From assembly GCA_049969715.1 (NCBI GenBank), contig JBMFOH010000005.1, positions 24,320 to 88,319 on the forward strand: a stretch of DNA of 64,000 nt. Direction: 5' to 3'. Origin of the DNA: JBMFOH01 sp049969715 [NCBI: bacterium] (GTDB lineage: Bacteria; DUMJ01). Under the pieces are notes generated by a model, which saw nothing but the letters and a program-made list of their open reading frames with translations, had not been told where the DNA came from and searched no databases. How positions within the stretch are numbered: the first letter of the stretch is position 1; each line of letters starts with the position of its first letter. Shown piece by piece: positions 44,686-53,446 of the stretch. The position numbers and the translations under genes were made by a program.

Positions 44686-44714
44686 ATTTTAACTATAAAT
44701 CATACTTAAGTCAA
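44686..44714 (-). promoter_or_regulatory. sigma70-type promoter of the hydrogenase operon
   Basis: Minus strand TTGACT, 17 bases, TAAAAT, about 36 bases before the NuoG-like ATG. It would drive the whole set down to hypF. Confidence 0.72.
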
Positions 44715-44729
44715 GTAAACACGCAGACC

Positions 44730-45521
44730 TTATATGAATCTCTTTATGGCATATGCAACTCCATCCTCTGTGTTTGGCAGTGTAACAAAATCTGCCGCCT
44801 TTTTCACCTTTTCATCCGCATTTCCCATTGCAACTCCTATTCCAGCCCATTCAATCATTGAGATATCATTATGACTATCTCCTATAGCCATAATCTCTTC
44901 TTGTTTTATTCCAAACCTTCTAGATACCCATTGTAAAGCATCCTTCTTTGTTGCCTTCTTGCCAACGATCTCTAGAAATTGAGGTAGCGAGGTAGTTGCC
45001 GAATAAGAGTTATCTTTGGATGCGAAGAGGAGTTCTAGATTAGAGATAAGCTGTGGCTCACCTACAAACATAAGCTTTAATGGATCTTTCGTTACTATCC
45101 TTTTTATATCTTCTACTAGCTGGAGATCTACCTCGTTGAGTTGTGCATCTAATACAGAGTACTCATTTGGGTTCTCTGTATAAAACGTATATTGGTCCAT
45201 ATAGACATTTAAAGCCAGGTGGTTTTCCCTTGAGTAATCTATTATTTCTAATGCTACCCTTTTAGGAACCCTTATTTCCTGTAAAATTTCATCTGAATGT
45301 GGATCTATTATCATAGCACCTTGATATATTATGCATGGACCAGAGATTCCCAATTCTAGAGAGTATTTTTTACAGGTCGGATAGAGTCTACCTGTAATTA
45401 AAGAGACCATCACCCCTTTCCTTTCAGCATACTTAAGAGCCTCTCTCACAGGAGTAGTTATCCTCTTATCTGGAGTAATTAATGTACCATCTATATCTAT
45501 TGCTATAAATTTTATACCCAT
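44730..45521 (-). CDS. Cof-type HAD-IIB hydrolase
   Basis: This sugar-phosphate-type phosphatase has the HAD nucleophile motif AIDIDGTLITPDKRI near the start, SLITGRLYPT, the Cof-type cap domain near residues 85-190, and GDSHNDISMIEWAGIGVAMGNA at the end with the magnesium ligands. The length of 263 residues is typical of YwtE/Cof-type phosphatases. The substrate cannot be read from the sequence. It is divergent from the DUF59 gene, with overlapping promoters. Confidence 0.9.
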   Translation of the reverse strand: MGIKFIAIDIDGTLITPDKRITTPVREALKYAERKGVMVSLITGRLYPTCKKYSLELGISGPCIIYQGAMIIDPHSDEILQEIRVPKRVALEIIDYSRENHLALNVYMDQYTFYTENPNEYSVLDAQLNEVDLQLVEDIKRIVTKDPLKLMFVGEPQLISNLELLFASKDNSYSATTSLPQFLEIVGKKATKKDALQWVSRRFGIKQEEIMAIGDSHNDISMIEWAGIGVAMGNADEKVKKAADFVTLPNTEDGVAYAIKRFI

Positions 45522-45530
45522 AGTATTATG

Positions 45531-45559
45531 ATTTTATAAAATTCTACTTGACAAGTAAA
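45531..45559 (-). promoter_or_regulatory. candidate promoter of the HAD phosphatase gene
   Basis: Minus strand TTTACT, 17 bases, TAAAAT. It overlaps the -35 element of the divergent promoter at 45548, so the two may compete. Confidence 0.45.
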
Positions 45560-45576
45560 GAGTATAAATATATACT
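45548..45576 (+). promoter_or_regulatory. sigma70-type promoter of the DUF59-ABC genes
   Basis: TTGACA, 17 bases, TATACT, 38 bases before the DUF59 start. Confidence 0.8.
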
Positions 45577-45614
45577 TTAAAGGAATTGGTAATTAGGAGG
45601 AATAGATAATATTT

Positions 45615-45869
45615 ATGGTTACAAAGGAAATGATTTTGGATTCCCTTAAAGAGGTTTATGATCCGGAACTTGGGATAAACGTTGTAGATTTAGGACTTAT
45701 AAGAGATGTAAAGATCAATGATGGCGATGTGAATATAGATATGATTCTTACCATCCCTGGCTGTCCTTTAAGGGATTATCTTTTGTCTCAGGTAAAAGAG
45801 ACAGTAGAAAATCTAGAAGGTGTTGAATCTGTTACCGTAAATCTTCTTGAAGATGTCTGGAACTGGTGA
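45615..45869 (+). CDS. DUF59 metal-sulfur cluster assembly factor
   Basis: The 84-residue protein resembles the DUF59 domain of SufT, PaaD and MIP18. It has VYDPELGINVVDLGLI near residue 15 and LTIPGCPLRDYLLSQV with the family cysteine near the middle. Members help mature iron-sulfur proteins. Its stop lies inside the start of the ABC ATPase gene (overlap 17 bases), which is an unusual partner. Confidence 0.85.
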   Translation: MVTKEMILDSLKEVYDPELGINVVDLGLIRDVKINDGDVNIDMILTIPGCPLRDYLLSQVKETVENLEGVESVTVNLLEDVWNW

Positions 45870-46794
45870 ACCTATTATACAAGCATTTGGGCTTACTAAA
45901 AGATTTAAGAGTAAAGTAGCTGTTAATGACCTCTCTTTTACTGTCTTTAGAGGAGATATATATGGATTTCTAGGCCAGAATGGGGCAGGGAAGAGTACTA
46001 CTATAAAGATGCTTCTCGGTCTTCTCTACCCTAATAAGGGGTATGTAGAAATTCTAGGCAGGAAAGTCCCTGGAGAGCTTACTAAGGTTTTACCGAAGAT
46101 AGGAGTTGTTACTGAGTATCCTGCATTTTACCCTTATCTTACAGGGGAAGAGAATTTATGGCTTTATGCCAAGTTGATAGGGATAAGGAATAAAAAATAT
46201 ATAGATTCTGTGCTAGAAAAGGTAGGATTATTGGGGGTAAGGCAGAAGTTATCTGAGTACTCGCAGGGGATGAGACAGAGGTTGGCTTTTGCCCTTGCAA
46301 TATTGAATTCTCCTGAGCTCCTTATACTCGATGAGCCTACAAATGGTCTAGACCCTCAAGGGATATATGAGTTAAAGACTATAATAAAAGACCTCAATAA
46401 GAGTGGAATTACTATATTCCTTTCTAGTCACCTACTTTCTGAGGTTCAAGAATTAGCTAATAGGGTAGGTATCATACATAAAGGTAAGCTCATTGCAGAA
46501 GGGTTAGTTAGTGAACTGTTAACCTTTGAGAATCGAGTAGTAGTTATAGCAAAACCAAGGAATCTTGTGGTCGAGTTCCTAAATAGGAGTCATCTTGTGA
46601 AGAGTTTTACTGAAGATGGAGATAAATTCTTAGTCCATATAGATAAGGAGAATGTCTCTAACCTTAATAAAGAGATGGTAAATAGGGGCATTGATGTATT
46701 TGCTCTTATACCAGTACGATCTACTTTAGAAGAGTTCTTCATTAATATAACTGGAGGAGAAGGTGTTAATCACAGAAATCTACAAGCTGTTTAA
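45853..46794 (+). CDS. ABC transporter ATP-binding protein
   Basis: The 313-residue ATPase has Walker A GQNGAGKSTTIKM, signature YSQGMRQRLA, Walker B LLILDEPTNGLDPQG and the switch histidine in SSHLLSE. The extended C-terminal part (residues 215-313) is typical of ABC-2 type drug or sodium exporters. ATG 45853 is used; a TTG two codons earlier is an alternative. It overlaps the permease gene by 32 bases. The substrate is unknown; multidrug, antibiotic or lipid export is possible. Confidence 0.9.
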   Translation: MSGTGEPIIQAFGLTKRFKSKVAVNDLSFTVFRGDIYGFLGQNGAGKSTTIKMLLGLLYPNKGYVEILGRKVPGELTKVLPKIGVVTEYPAFYPYLTGEENLWLYAKLIGIRNKKYIDSVLEKVGLLGVRQKLSEYSQGMRQRLAFALAILNSPELLILDEPTNGLDPQGIYELKTIIKDLNKSGITIFLSSHLLSEVQELANRVGIIHKGKLIAEGLVSELLTFENRVVVIAKPRNLVVEFLNRSHLVKSFTEDGDKFLVHIDKENVSNLNKEMVNRGIDVFALIPVRSTLEEFFINITGGEGVNHRNLQAV

Positions 46795-47566
46795 GCAGAG
46801 GCAGGTCTATTATACCTTTTTAGGCTCTGTTCTTTTAGCTGTTATTCTAATTATCGTGGCAAAGTCGGGAGCAAACCTACAGATCTCTGACCAGGGAGGA
46901 ACTCCGATAGACCTCCGTCCTCTTATAAATGCATACTTTATAATGGGTTTTGCCCTCACTATAGGAATGCCATTCTTACTTCCACTATTTGTTACTTTGA
47001 ATGTGTCTAATCTCTTTACTAGAGAGTTTGCTGAGGGAACAATTAGGACCTTTCTAGTAAGGGTTGGAGGGAGAAAAAGGGTATTTGTAAATAAGGTAAT
47101 TGTTACGTTTATTATTACGATTCTACTTGTTGCTTTTACAGGTGCAGCTAATTTTGCTTTAGGGGCTATATTCTTTGGGGTTAAGTCAAGGATGTACATC
47201 CTCCTTCCCCTTCCGATTCCTATTCCATTCTCATGGAATGAGAACTTCTTAGTAGCTTATCTATACAGTACAGTATGTCTACTAGCTATCGCCAGTTTAG
47301 CCATCCTTTGGTCAGTCAATTCTACATCTACAGGAGAGACACTACTAAAAACATTGTCTACGGTGATACTTCTTAATCTAGCATCTAATATCCAGAGGAT
47401 AAAACCCTATCTGTTTACCTCTTATCTAGATATATGGAGTAAGGCATGGAATAGTCCTATCCCTTGGGCAGAACTTAATAGGTCTTCTATAATTCTTGCC
47501 GGATATTCTTTGGGTTTTATTATTCTTGCCTATGTCATATTTGTCAGAAAGGATATGGTATATTAA
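46763..47566 (+). CDS. ABC-2 type transporter permease
   Basis: The GTG start follows GGAGGAGAA. The 267-residue protein has an N-terminal membrane segment (YYTFLGSVLLAVILIIVAK), a large external loop, then about five more segments ending in SIILAGYSLGFIILAYVIFV. The SNLFTREFAEGTIRTFLVR segment is typical of ABC-2 permeases working with the upstream ATPase. It ends 4 bases into the convergent phosphoesterase gene. Confidence 0.88.
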   Translation: MLITEIYKLFKQRQVYYTFLGSVLLAVILIIVAKSGANLQISDQGGTPIDLRPLINAYFIMGFALTIGMPFLLPLFVTLNVSNLFTREFAEGTIRTFLVRVGGRKRVFVNKVIVTFIITILLVAFTGAANFALGAIFFGVKSRMYILLPLPIPIPFSWNENFLVAYLYSTVCLLAIASLAILWSVNSTSTGETLLKTLSTVILLNLASNIQRIKPYLFTSYLDIWSKAWNSPIPWAELNRSSIILAGYSLGFIILAYVIFVRKDMVY

Positions 47567-48234
47567 AACTCTAACACATAGTAGCCGTAACAATCTATCA
47601 CTTTGGTGTCACCAAGGGTTTTGACTCTATCCTTTCTTTTGTTGGTGTATCCTAGATGCGTATGACCATGAAGATGGAATTTGGGTCTATACTTTAGATC
47701 AAATTTTCTAAAAGACTCAAACCCTTTATGAGTAATATCTTTTGATTCATTGCATGTTACAAGCTTATTTTCTGGGCACTTTTCACCTAATCCTACTGGG
47801 GTTTTACACTTACTTTTAGAATCTCCTACACACATAGATGGGGGAGCATGGGTGACAAGTATATCTATACCTCTATTCTTCCATATACTTGGCAATGTCT
47901 TTAGGATCTTCCATTGCATCTCTCTTTCAGTATATTGGAGGTCATTTCCTCCATAGAACATTGAACCTTCAAACCCTACAATCCTTAATCCTCTGTAGAT
48001 TACTACTTTTCCCTCTATACTTGTGCATCCTTCTGGAGGTCTCTGAGAATATATTATATCGTGATTGCCTCTTACATAGAAGAGAGGTCCTCTCATTACG
48101 GTCACTAAAAACGACAAAAACTCAGGAGGAAGGTCCCCACAAGAGATGACAAAATCTATATCCTTCCATCTCTCTTCATCAAAGAATTCATGAAGGGCAG
48201 GCTCTTCATGGTCACTTACTACTAGAATCTTCAA
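47563..48234 (-). CDS. metallophosphoesterase
   Basis: The 223-residue protein carries the calcineurin-like metal motifs: VVSDHEEP, FVISCGDLPPE, VRGNHDIIY, VTHAPPS and HLHGHTH. The first motif has DHE in place of the usual DxH. An insertion with cysteines (CVGDSKSKC, CPENKLVTC) near residues 150-170 is unusual. The substrate is unknown; small phosphodiesters or nucleotides are likely. It is divergent from the URO-D-like gene at 48351. Confidence 0.88.
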   Translation of the reverse strand: MKILVVSDHEEPALHEFFDEERWKDIDFVISCGDLPPEFLSFLVTVMRGPLFYVRGNHDIIYSQRPPEGCTSIEGKVVIYRGLRIVGFEGSMFYGGNDLQYTEREMQWKILKTLPSIWKNRGIDILVTHAPPSMCVGDSKSKCKTPVGLGEKCPENKLVTCNESKDITHKGFESFRKFDLKYRPKFHLHGHTHLGYTNKRKDRVKTLGDTKVIDCYGYYVLEF

Positions 48235-48304
48235 TCCTATCCGCCTCTATCCTATCTTCTTAATCTAAGAATCTATATATATTATAACATATCAAGTTAA
48301 ACCC

Positions 48305-48333
48305 TTGACAGACATTTTCTAGTTTCCTATTAT
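48305..48333 (+). promoter_or_regulatory. sigma70-type promoter of the 48351-52145 operon
   Basis: TTGACA, 17 bases, TATTAT, only 18 bases before the start codon, so the 5' leader is very short. Confidence 0.8.
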
Positions 48334-48350
48334 AGATGAGGGTGATCTGA

Positions 48351-49478
48351 ATGACTAAAAGAGAGATGAATCTGAGGATTTTCCAGAAAAAGGATGTTCC
48401 TTGGCCTTTATTTCAGCCAAGGATTGAATCCTGGTATGCTTGGCATAGACAATTCAGTATTATGCCAGAGAGGTATAAAGATTATACCCTTCTAGATTTA
48501 TATGATGACCTAGATATTTCTATGAGATACGTAGCATACTATACAGGTGTTCCAAGTCCTATAGATGTTGAGTATAGTCATAATGTAAGGATAAAGGATG
48601 CTAAGAAGAATGAGGAAGAAATTGTAACTGTTATAGAAACTCCTTATGGTGAATTAGTAAGGGAATTAAGACTTACCTCTGATATGAATTGGAGGACATC
48701 CAGACCTCCTATAAAAAACAGGGAGGATATCAAGAAGGCTATATGGCTCTTTAGGAATACTACCTATCACTTCCTAGAGGATAGATTTGAACAGGGAATA
48801 AGATTTATCGAAGATAGAGGAGAACCTCAATTCTTTCTTCCTAGGAGTCCTTATCAGTCATTACATGTTGATAGCTCTTTAATGAACCTAGAAGGCCTTA
48901 TCTATGCCATAGAAGATTACAAACAAGATATAGAGGAACTTATGAAGGTTATAGACGATTCCTATGATTCTCTATATGAAGAGATAATAGACCATAAGGA
49001 TAAGGTAAGGATAGTGAACTTTGGAGAGAATATAGATGCTTATCTTCTATCTCCAAAATATTTTGAAGAGTACCTGATACCTTTTTACGAGAAGAGGTCT
49101 AATCAGTTGAGAAATAATGGTATCTATACTCACATCCACATAGATGGGCATTTTAGACCCATTCTTAGGTACCTAAGGGACCTTCCCTTTGATGGGTTGG
49201 AGGCGTTAACTCCCCTACCTCAAGGGGATGTTTCTCTAGAAGAGATAAAAGAGGCTATAGGAGACAAGATCTTACTAGATGGAATTCCGGCTATCCTTTT
49301 TCTTCCTACATACTCTCAGGAGGAGCTCTATCATTGTGTGGAGAAGATAATAAAACTCTTTTATCCCAACCTTATTCTAGGTATTTCAGATGAGATCCCT
49401 GAGGGTGTAGATGAGGAAGCAATAGAAAGGGTGAGATGGATATCTAGGTACTGTAAATCCTTTTATAGAGGAGAATAA
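48351..49478 (+). CDS. uroporphyrinogen decarboxylase family protein, divergent
   Basis: The 375-residue protein follows the URO-D barrel pattern, best seen in LLSPKYFEEYLIPFYEKR, the following strand, and LDGIPAILFLPTYSQEEL. The usual HxCG metal motif is replaced by HIHIDGHFRPI (His261, His263, Asp265), and no matching C-terminal cysteine is present. It may bind a different metal or none. It is the first gene of an operon with a geranylgeranyl-reductase-like flavoenzyme and an NAD(P)HX repair enzyme. The substrate is unknown. Confidence 0.7.
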   Translation: MTKREMNLRIFQKKDVPWPLFQPRIESWYAWHRQFSIMPERYKDYTLLDLYDDLDISMRYVAYYTGVPSPIDVEYSHNVRIKDAKKNEEEIVTVIETPYGELVRELRLTSDMNWRTSRPPIKNREDIKKAIWLFRNTTYHFLEDRFEQGIRFIEDRGEPQFFLPRSPYQSLHVDSSLMNLEGLIYAIEDYKQDIEELMKVIDDSYDSLYEEIIDHKDKVRIVNFGENIDAYLLSPKYFEEYLIPFYEKRSNQLRNNGIYTHIHIDGHFRPILRYLRDLPFDGLEALTPLPQGDVSLEEIKEAIGDKILLDGIPAILFLPTYSQEELYHCVEKIIKLFYPNLILGISDEIPEGVDEEAIERVRWISRYCKSFYRGE

Positions 49479-49480
49479 TT

Positions 49481-50671
49481 ATGGATTATGACGTAGTTAT
49501 AATAGGTGGGGGACCTGTAGGTGCTAGGGCAGGCAGAGATATAGCTAAAGAAGGTTATAGGGTGCTCATTCTCGAGGAACATCCCGAAATAGGAGAACCT
49601 TCGCATTGTGCTGGACTTGTGTCAAATGATGTAATCTCTCTAGCAGAGGTAGAGGAAGATGTAATCCTGAATAGAATAATGGGAGCTAATATATATGCCT
49701 ATGATAATACTAGACTTTCTTTTGTCGGAAATAATGTATATGCGGTGGTAATAGATAGGGTTCTTTTTGATAAAAGACTATCTTGTCAGGCAAAAGAGAA
49801 TGGGGCTGAGATTTTATTGAATGCTAGAGCTACAGGGATTGCTCGAAGAAATAATGAAGTAGAGGTAATCTTTATAAAAGATGGAAAAGAGGAAAGGATT
49901 AAAACTAAACTGGTAATAGGAGCTGATGGGGCCTATTCAAGCGTGGCTAGGTGGGTGGGCTTACCTCTGCCATCAGAGCTTATATATACCTTTCAAGTTG
50001 AAGCCGAGTTTCCTTCTGACAATATAAATCAGGTAGATGTTCTTATCGATGACGATGTCTCTCCTGGTTGGTTTTCTTGGGTTATTCCTGTAAGTAAAGA
50101 TATCGTTCGTATTGGGCTGGGTATTGAGAAGAGAGAGAATCCTAGAGAATATTTTCGAAAGTTGTGTTCGAAATGGGGTGTCCTTAGAGGTTTTAAGGAT
50201 GGTAACATAAGAAAGATTATGGCAGGCTTGATACCCCTAGGTCTTATAAGTAAAAGCTATACAGACAATGTGATGCTTATAGGTGATGCTGCCTTTCAAC
50301 TTAAGCCTCTCTCTGGTGGTGGCTTGTACCTTGGACTTATGGCAGCTGATATCTCCAGTAAAATAGCTATAGAGGCACTTAGGAGGAAGAATTTCTCAGA
50401 GTCTACGCTTTCTAGGTATCATAGAGAGTGGAGGAAAACTATAGGTAAAGAAATTACCCTTGGATTAAGGTTGAGGAGGTTGTTTCTAAATCTTTCTAAT
50501 CAAGAGAGATCTGAGTTTTTGAAGGTTCTAGATAATCCTGAAGCTAAGTCTATAATACTCTCTACTGGACATATAGATCATCCTTGGAGGGTAATGTATA
50601 AGCTCTTAACATCAATAAAGGCGCCTATGATGGCAAAACTTTTAAAGGTAGTATTCACTTCTAGAGGTTGA
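49481..50671 (+). CDS. geranylgeranyl reductase family flavoprotein
   Basis: The 396-residue FAD protein opens with YDVVIIGGGPVGARAGRDIA and the family motif GEPSHCAGLVSNDV, and continues with VIGADGAYSSVARWVG and LIGDAAFQLKPLSGGGLYLG. Family members saturate isoprenoid chains of lipids, chlorophyll or quinones, and some have other roles. There is no membrane segment. The enzyme lies between a URO-D-like gene and a cofactor-repair gene and is only 2 bases from each, so it is probably cotranscribed. Confidence 0.88.
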   Translation: MDYDVVIIGGGPVGARAGRDIAKEGYRVLILEEHPEIGEPSHCAGLVSNDVISLAEVEEDVILNRIMGANIYAYDNTRLSFVGNNVYAVVIDRVLFDKRLSCQAKENGAEILLNARATGIARRNNEVEVIFIKDGKEERIKTKLVIGADGAYSSVARWVGLPLPSELIYTFQVEAEFPSDNINQVDVLIDDDVSPGWFSWVIPVSKDIVRIGLGIEKRENPREYFRKLCSKWGVLRGFKDGNIRKIMAGLIPLGLISKSYTDNVMLIGDAAFQLKPLSGGGLYLGLMAADISSKIAIEALRRKNFSESTLSRYHREWRKTIGKEITLGLRLRRLFLNLSNQERSEFLKVLDNPEAKSIILSTGHIDHPWRVMYKLLTSIKAPMMAKLLKVVFTSRG

Positions 50672-50672
50672 T

Positions 50673-52145
50673 ATGTTATTGGTAGATAGTTACTTTATGC
50701 GTGAGGCTGAAAATAAGGTGATGGAAAGATACGGTATTAATGAGGATTTACTTATGGAGATTGTTGCTACTAGGGTTACAGACCGTATAATTGAGAAGAT
50801 AGGAAAGATAAAAGGGAAAGTATTCCTAGTCTTTTCTGGTAAAGGTAAAAACGGAGGAGACGCCATAGCTATTGCTAGGCACCTCATATTAATAGGGGCT
50901 ACAGTAAAGGTATTTGTGATAAAGGGTAAAGATGATGTACTTTCTCCTTTAACCCAGGAACAACTTAAGAGACTTAAGGCATTTAAACCAGAATGTATTC
51001 TAGAATTTTCTAGGGATGAATTAAAGGGAGATTTTATTATTGATGGACTCTTTGGCACAGGATTTAAAGGGGATGTAGAGACCCCTTATAAAGAAGTAAT
51101 AGGGTTAATAAATAAAAGTGGTATCCCTGTATTTTCTATAGATATTCCCTCTGGATTGGACGCTTCTACGGGGAAGGTATCAGCCCAGTGTGTGACGTCT
51201 AAGTATACATTTACATTAGGATTAGCTAAGTTGGGGCTATTTATATATCCTGGGGCGGAGTATGCAGGTAATATAGAGATTATAAACCTAGGTTTTCCTC
51301 TAGAAGATTTTGTAGATGCGAGTCTGTACCTTATTGATGAAGATATGGTAGAAGGGATACTCCCCCCTAGAAGACCTGATACCCATAAGGGGACTTATGG
51401 AAGATTAGGCATTATTGCAGGTTCTTATAAATATCCTGGGGCTAGTATCTTGGCTACAATAGGAGCCTTGGCAAGTGGTGTAGGGTTAACAACCCTTCTT
51501 ATTACAGACGAGATGTACCCTCTTCTCCATTCGATAGAGCCTGAGGTAACTTTTTATCCCAGAGAAGACTGGCAGTCTCTTTTACCGTCTCTTACAGGCT
51601 TAGTTATAGGTCCTGGATTAGGTAAGACTGAAGTATCCTTTTTAAAATCTATCATTAGAGAAAGTCCTATTCCTATGGTTATTGATGCTGATGGATTGAA
51701 TAATATTGCTGATTCTCCCAATATTCTAAAAGAGGCAAGAGTACCAGTAGTAGTAACTCCACATCCTGGAGAGATGGCAAGACTTACCAGAATAGACATC
51801 AGTTCTATCCAGGCTAATAGGATAGAGGTCGCCCGTAATTTTAGTAGAACCTTCGGAGTAATTACGATATTAAAGGGTGCTAGAACAGTAGTCTCCTCTA
51901 GTGAAGGAAAGATATTTATAAACCCTACAGGTAACTCCAAAATGGCTACAGGTGGTATGGGAGATGTACTAAGTGGACTATTGGGAGGACTTATCTCTAG
52001 GGGTGTAGACCCTCTTAATGCCAGTCTTCTTGGAGTGTATATCCATGGCCTGGCAGGAGATATCTTAGGAAGAAGAAGAGAAAGAGTCTTAGGCAAAGAG
52101 GTTGCTAGTCTTATACCTAAATTATTACACCACTATAGTGGATAG
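50673..52145 (+). CDS. nnr: bifunctional NAD(P)HX epimerase/dehydratase
   Basis: The 490-residue protein repairs hydrated NADH and NADPH. The N-terminal epimerase half (YjeF-N) has SGKGKNGGDAIAIARHL and GLFGTGFKGDV, and the C-terminal ATP/ADP-dependent dehydratase has TPHPGEMARL and GNSKMATGGMGDVLSG. The length and order are standard for the fused bacterial form. It ends the operon and overlaps the convergent thiN by 29 bases. Confidence 0.94.
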   Translation: MLLVDSYFMREAENKVMERYGINEDLLMEIVATRVTDRIIEKIGKIKGKVFLVFSGKGKNGGDAIAIARHLILIGATVKVFVIKGKDDVLSPLTQEQLKRLKAFKPECILEFSRDELKGDFIIDGLFGTGFKGDVETPYKEVIGLINKSGIPVFSIDIPSGLDASTGKVSAQCVTSKYTFTLGLAKLGLFIYPGAEYAGNIEIINLGFPLEDFVDASLYLIDEDMVEGILPPRRPDTHKGTYGRLGIIAGSYKYPGASILATIGALASGVGLTTLLITDEMYPLLHSIEPEVTFYPREDWQSLLPSLTGLVIGPGLGKTEVSFLKSIIRESPIPMVIDADGLNNIADSPNILKEARVPVVVTPHPGEMARLTRIDISSIQANRIEVARNFSRTFGVITILKGARTVVSSSEGKIFINPTGNSKMATGGMGDVLSGLLGGLISRGVDPLNASLLGVYIHGLAGDILGRRRERVLGKEVASLIPKLLHHYSG

Positions 52146-52770
52146 CTAATAGAACCCCCTCTTTTATCCTTACCCTACAAGGAGATTTTAGAATCTCATT
52201 ACTCACTCCTAGACTCTCTTCAAAGTCTAATATACCATCTACGAGAGGGTATTTAAGACCATATGTATAAATACCTTTAACCTTATCGGTAAGTGGCAAA
52301 AGAGATACGATGTCTCCTTCTTCTCCATAGATATCTAAGTTATCTTTAAATACATATCCGGTAGAACTCTCCCCTAGAGATATTTTGACAGATTCTATTT
52401 TATTGTCCTTTACAAATCTTCTTATTACACCTAGAGCTCCTATAGTGTGATCTAGTCTTGTTCCAGATATCCCATATATAGAGATTTCTTTTGTATTATG
52501 AAGAGCTATCTCTTCCATAGCTAAATGAAAATCTGTCTTGTCCTTTTCCCTTGGATATAACCTAAATGGTATATTAAGTCTCTCATAGTAATCCCTTATT
52601 TCCTTATTTACTGAGTCCATATCTCCTATTATGAGATTCGGAACGATACCGAGTTGATAAGCAAAATTCATGCCTCCATCTACACATATAATGAAGCTCT
52701 CTTTGCCTACTTCTTTTTCTAACATTTTTCTACTCCAGCATTCCCCGCTGGCAATTAAAATCCCTATCAT
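52117..52770 (-). CDS. thiN: thiamine pyrophosphokinase
   Basis: ThiN converts thiamine to thiamine pyrophosphate using ATP. The 217-residue protein has CVDGGMNFAYQLGIVPNLIIGDMDS, then YPREKDKTDFHLAMEEI and GISGTRLDHTIGAL, the conserved motifs of the family. It follows thiT with a 4-base overlap, so thiamine uptake and activation form one unit behind the TPP riboswitch. Confidence 0.93.
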   Translation of the reverse strand: MIGILIASGECWSRKMLEKEVGKESFIICVDGGMNFAYQLGIVPNLIIGDMDSVNKEIRDYYERLNIPFRLYPREKDKTDFHLAMEEIALHNTKEISIYGISGTRLDHTIGALGVIRRFVKDNKIESVKISLGESSTGYVFKDNLDIYGEEGDIVSLLPLTDKVKGIYTYGLKYPLVDGILDFEESLGVSNEILKSPCRVRIKEGVLLAIHYSGVII

Positions 52771-53270
52771 TTCTTTTCCAGTCTTGGTAGTATAAGTAAT
52801 GTAAGGATTAATGCAAGGATAGCATCAGGCACTATAACGGACACATTGTAAGTGATTGAATATATCCATGGATTCATTCCTTTTGGGGCATAACTTGCAA
52901 AATAAACTACTCCTGAAATGATATGACTAGCCAATCTTCCTAAAGCCCCTATGACTATCCCTAGAATCGGGATATTGGGAAACAATCCTGAGAGGCCTAG
53001 GAGAGAAAATGCTAATGGATAGTCTAATATAAATTGGATCGGATGAACAAAGAAGGGTTCTATAAAGTAGATTAGGAGTCCAAATATCGCTCCTGTAGTC
53101 ATTCCCACCTTATAACCTCTTCTTATAGAGATAAGAAATATTGGAACTAAACTACCAAGAGTAATACGTCCTCCTTGAGGCATCTGATAAAGAACAATCA
53201 TATGAAGTACGATACCTAAGGCTAAGGTTAAACCTATTTCTGCAATAAGCCTTACGCTAATTCTATTCAT
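52767..53270 (-). CDS. thiT: ECF transporter S component, thiamine (ThiT)
   Basis: The 167-residue membrane protein has about six membrane segments and the ThiT wording LYQMPQGGRITLGSLVPI and QFILDYPLAFSLLG, where thiamine-binding residues lie. It is the substrate-binding part of an energy-coupling-factor transporter; the shared EcfT and EcfA genes are elsewhere. The TPP riboswitch directly upstream supports the thiamine assignment. Confidence 0.92.
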   Translation of the reverse strand: MNRISVRLIAEIGLTLALGIVLHMIVLYQMPQGGRITLGSLVPIFLISIRRGYKVGMTTGAIFGLLIYFIEPFFVHPIQFILDYPLAFSLLGLSGLFPNIPILGIVIGALGRLASHIISGVVYFASYAPKGMNPWIYSITYNVSVIVPDAILALILTLLILPRLEKK

Positions 53271-53285
53271 AAATACACCTCCAAT

Positions 53286-53319
53286 TAAAATAAAAAACTG
53301 TAAGCGTGAGAGCCTACAG
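53286..53319 (-). terminator. intrinsic terminator of the TPP riboswitch
   Basis: CTGTAGGC, loop TCTCAC and GCTTACAG pair over 8 bases (one G-T), followed by TTTTTTATTTT. It sits between the aptamer and the thiT ribosome-binding site, as in OFF-type transcriptional riboswitches. Confidence 0.85.
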
Positions 53320-53341
53320 CTTTCTTATTACTCAAACTATC

Positions 53342-53426
53342 GCTCCCTACGCTGGTATTATCCAGATCAGGTTCAAAGGGTCGAAAGGTTACTCCTTCCT
53401 CTCAGCTCTAATAAAAAGAGCTCCCC
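53342..53426 (-). promoter_or_regulatory. TPP riboswitch (THI element) aptamer
   Basis: The minus strand shows the conserved core GCTGAGAGG, then ACCTGATCTGGATAATACCA and GCGTAGGGA, enclosed by a GGGGAGCTC stem. These are the two pyrophosphate- and pyrimidine-sensing arms of the thiamine-pyrophosphate aptamer. It lies 20 bases after the glyoxalase gene stop, so its promoter may be inside or before that gene. High TPP should favour the downstream terminator and switch off thiT-thiN. Confidence 0.96.
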
Positions 53427-53446
53427 TTTTCAATTTTACTTTCTTT

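Noticed and set aside
51554-52096. 180-codon minus-strand frame within nnr
   Set aside because: The dehydratase half of Nnr on the plus strand is complete and conserved, so this is a shadow frame.
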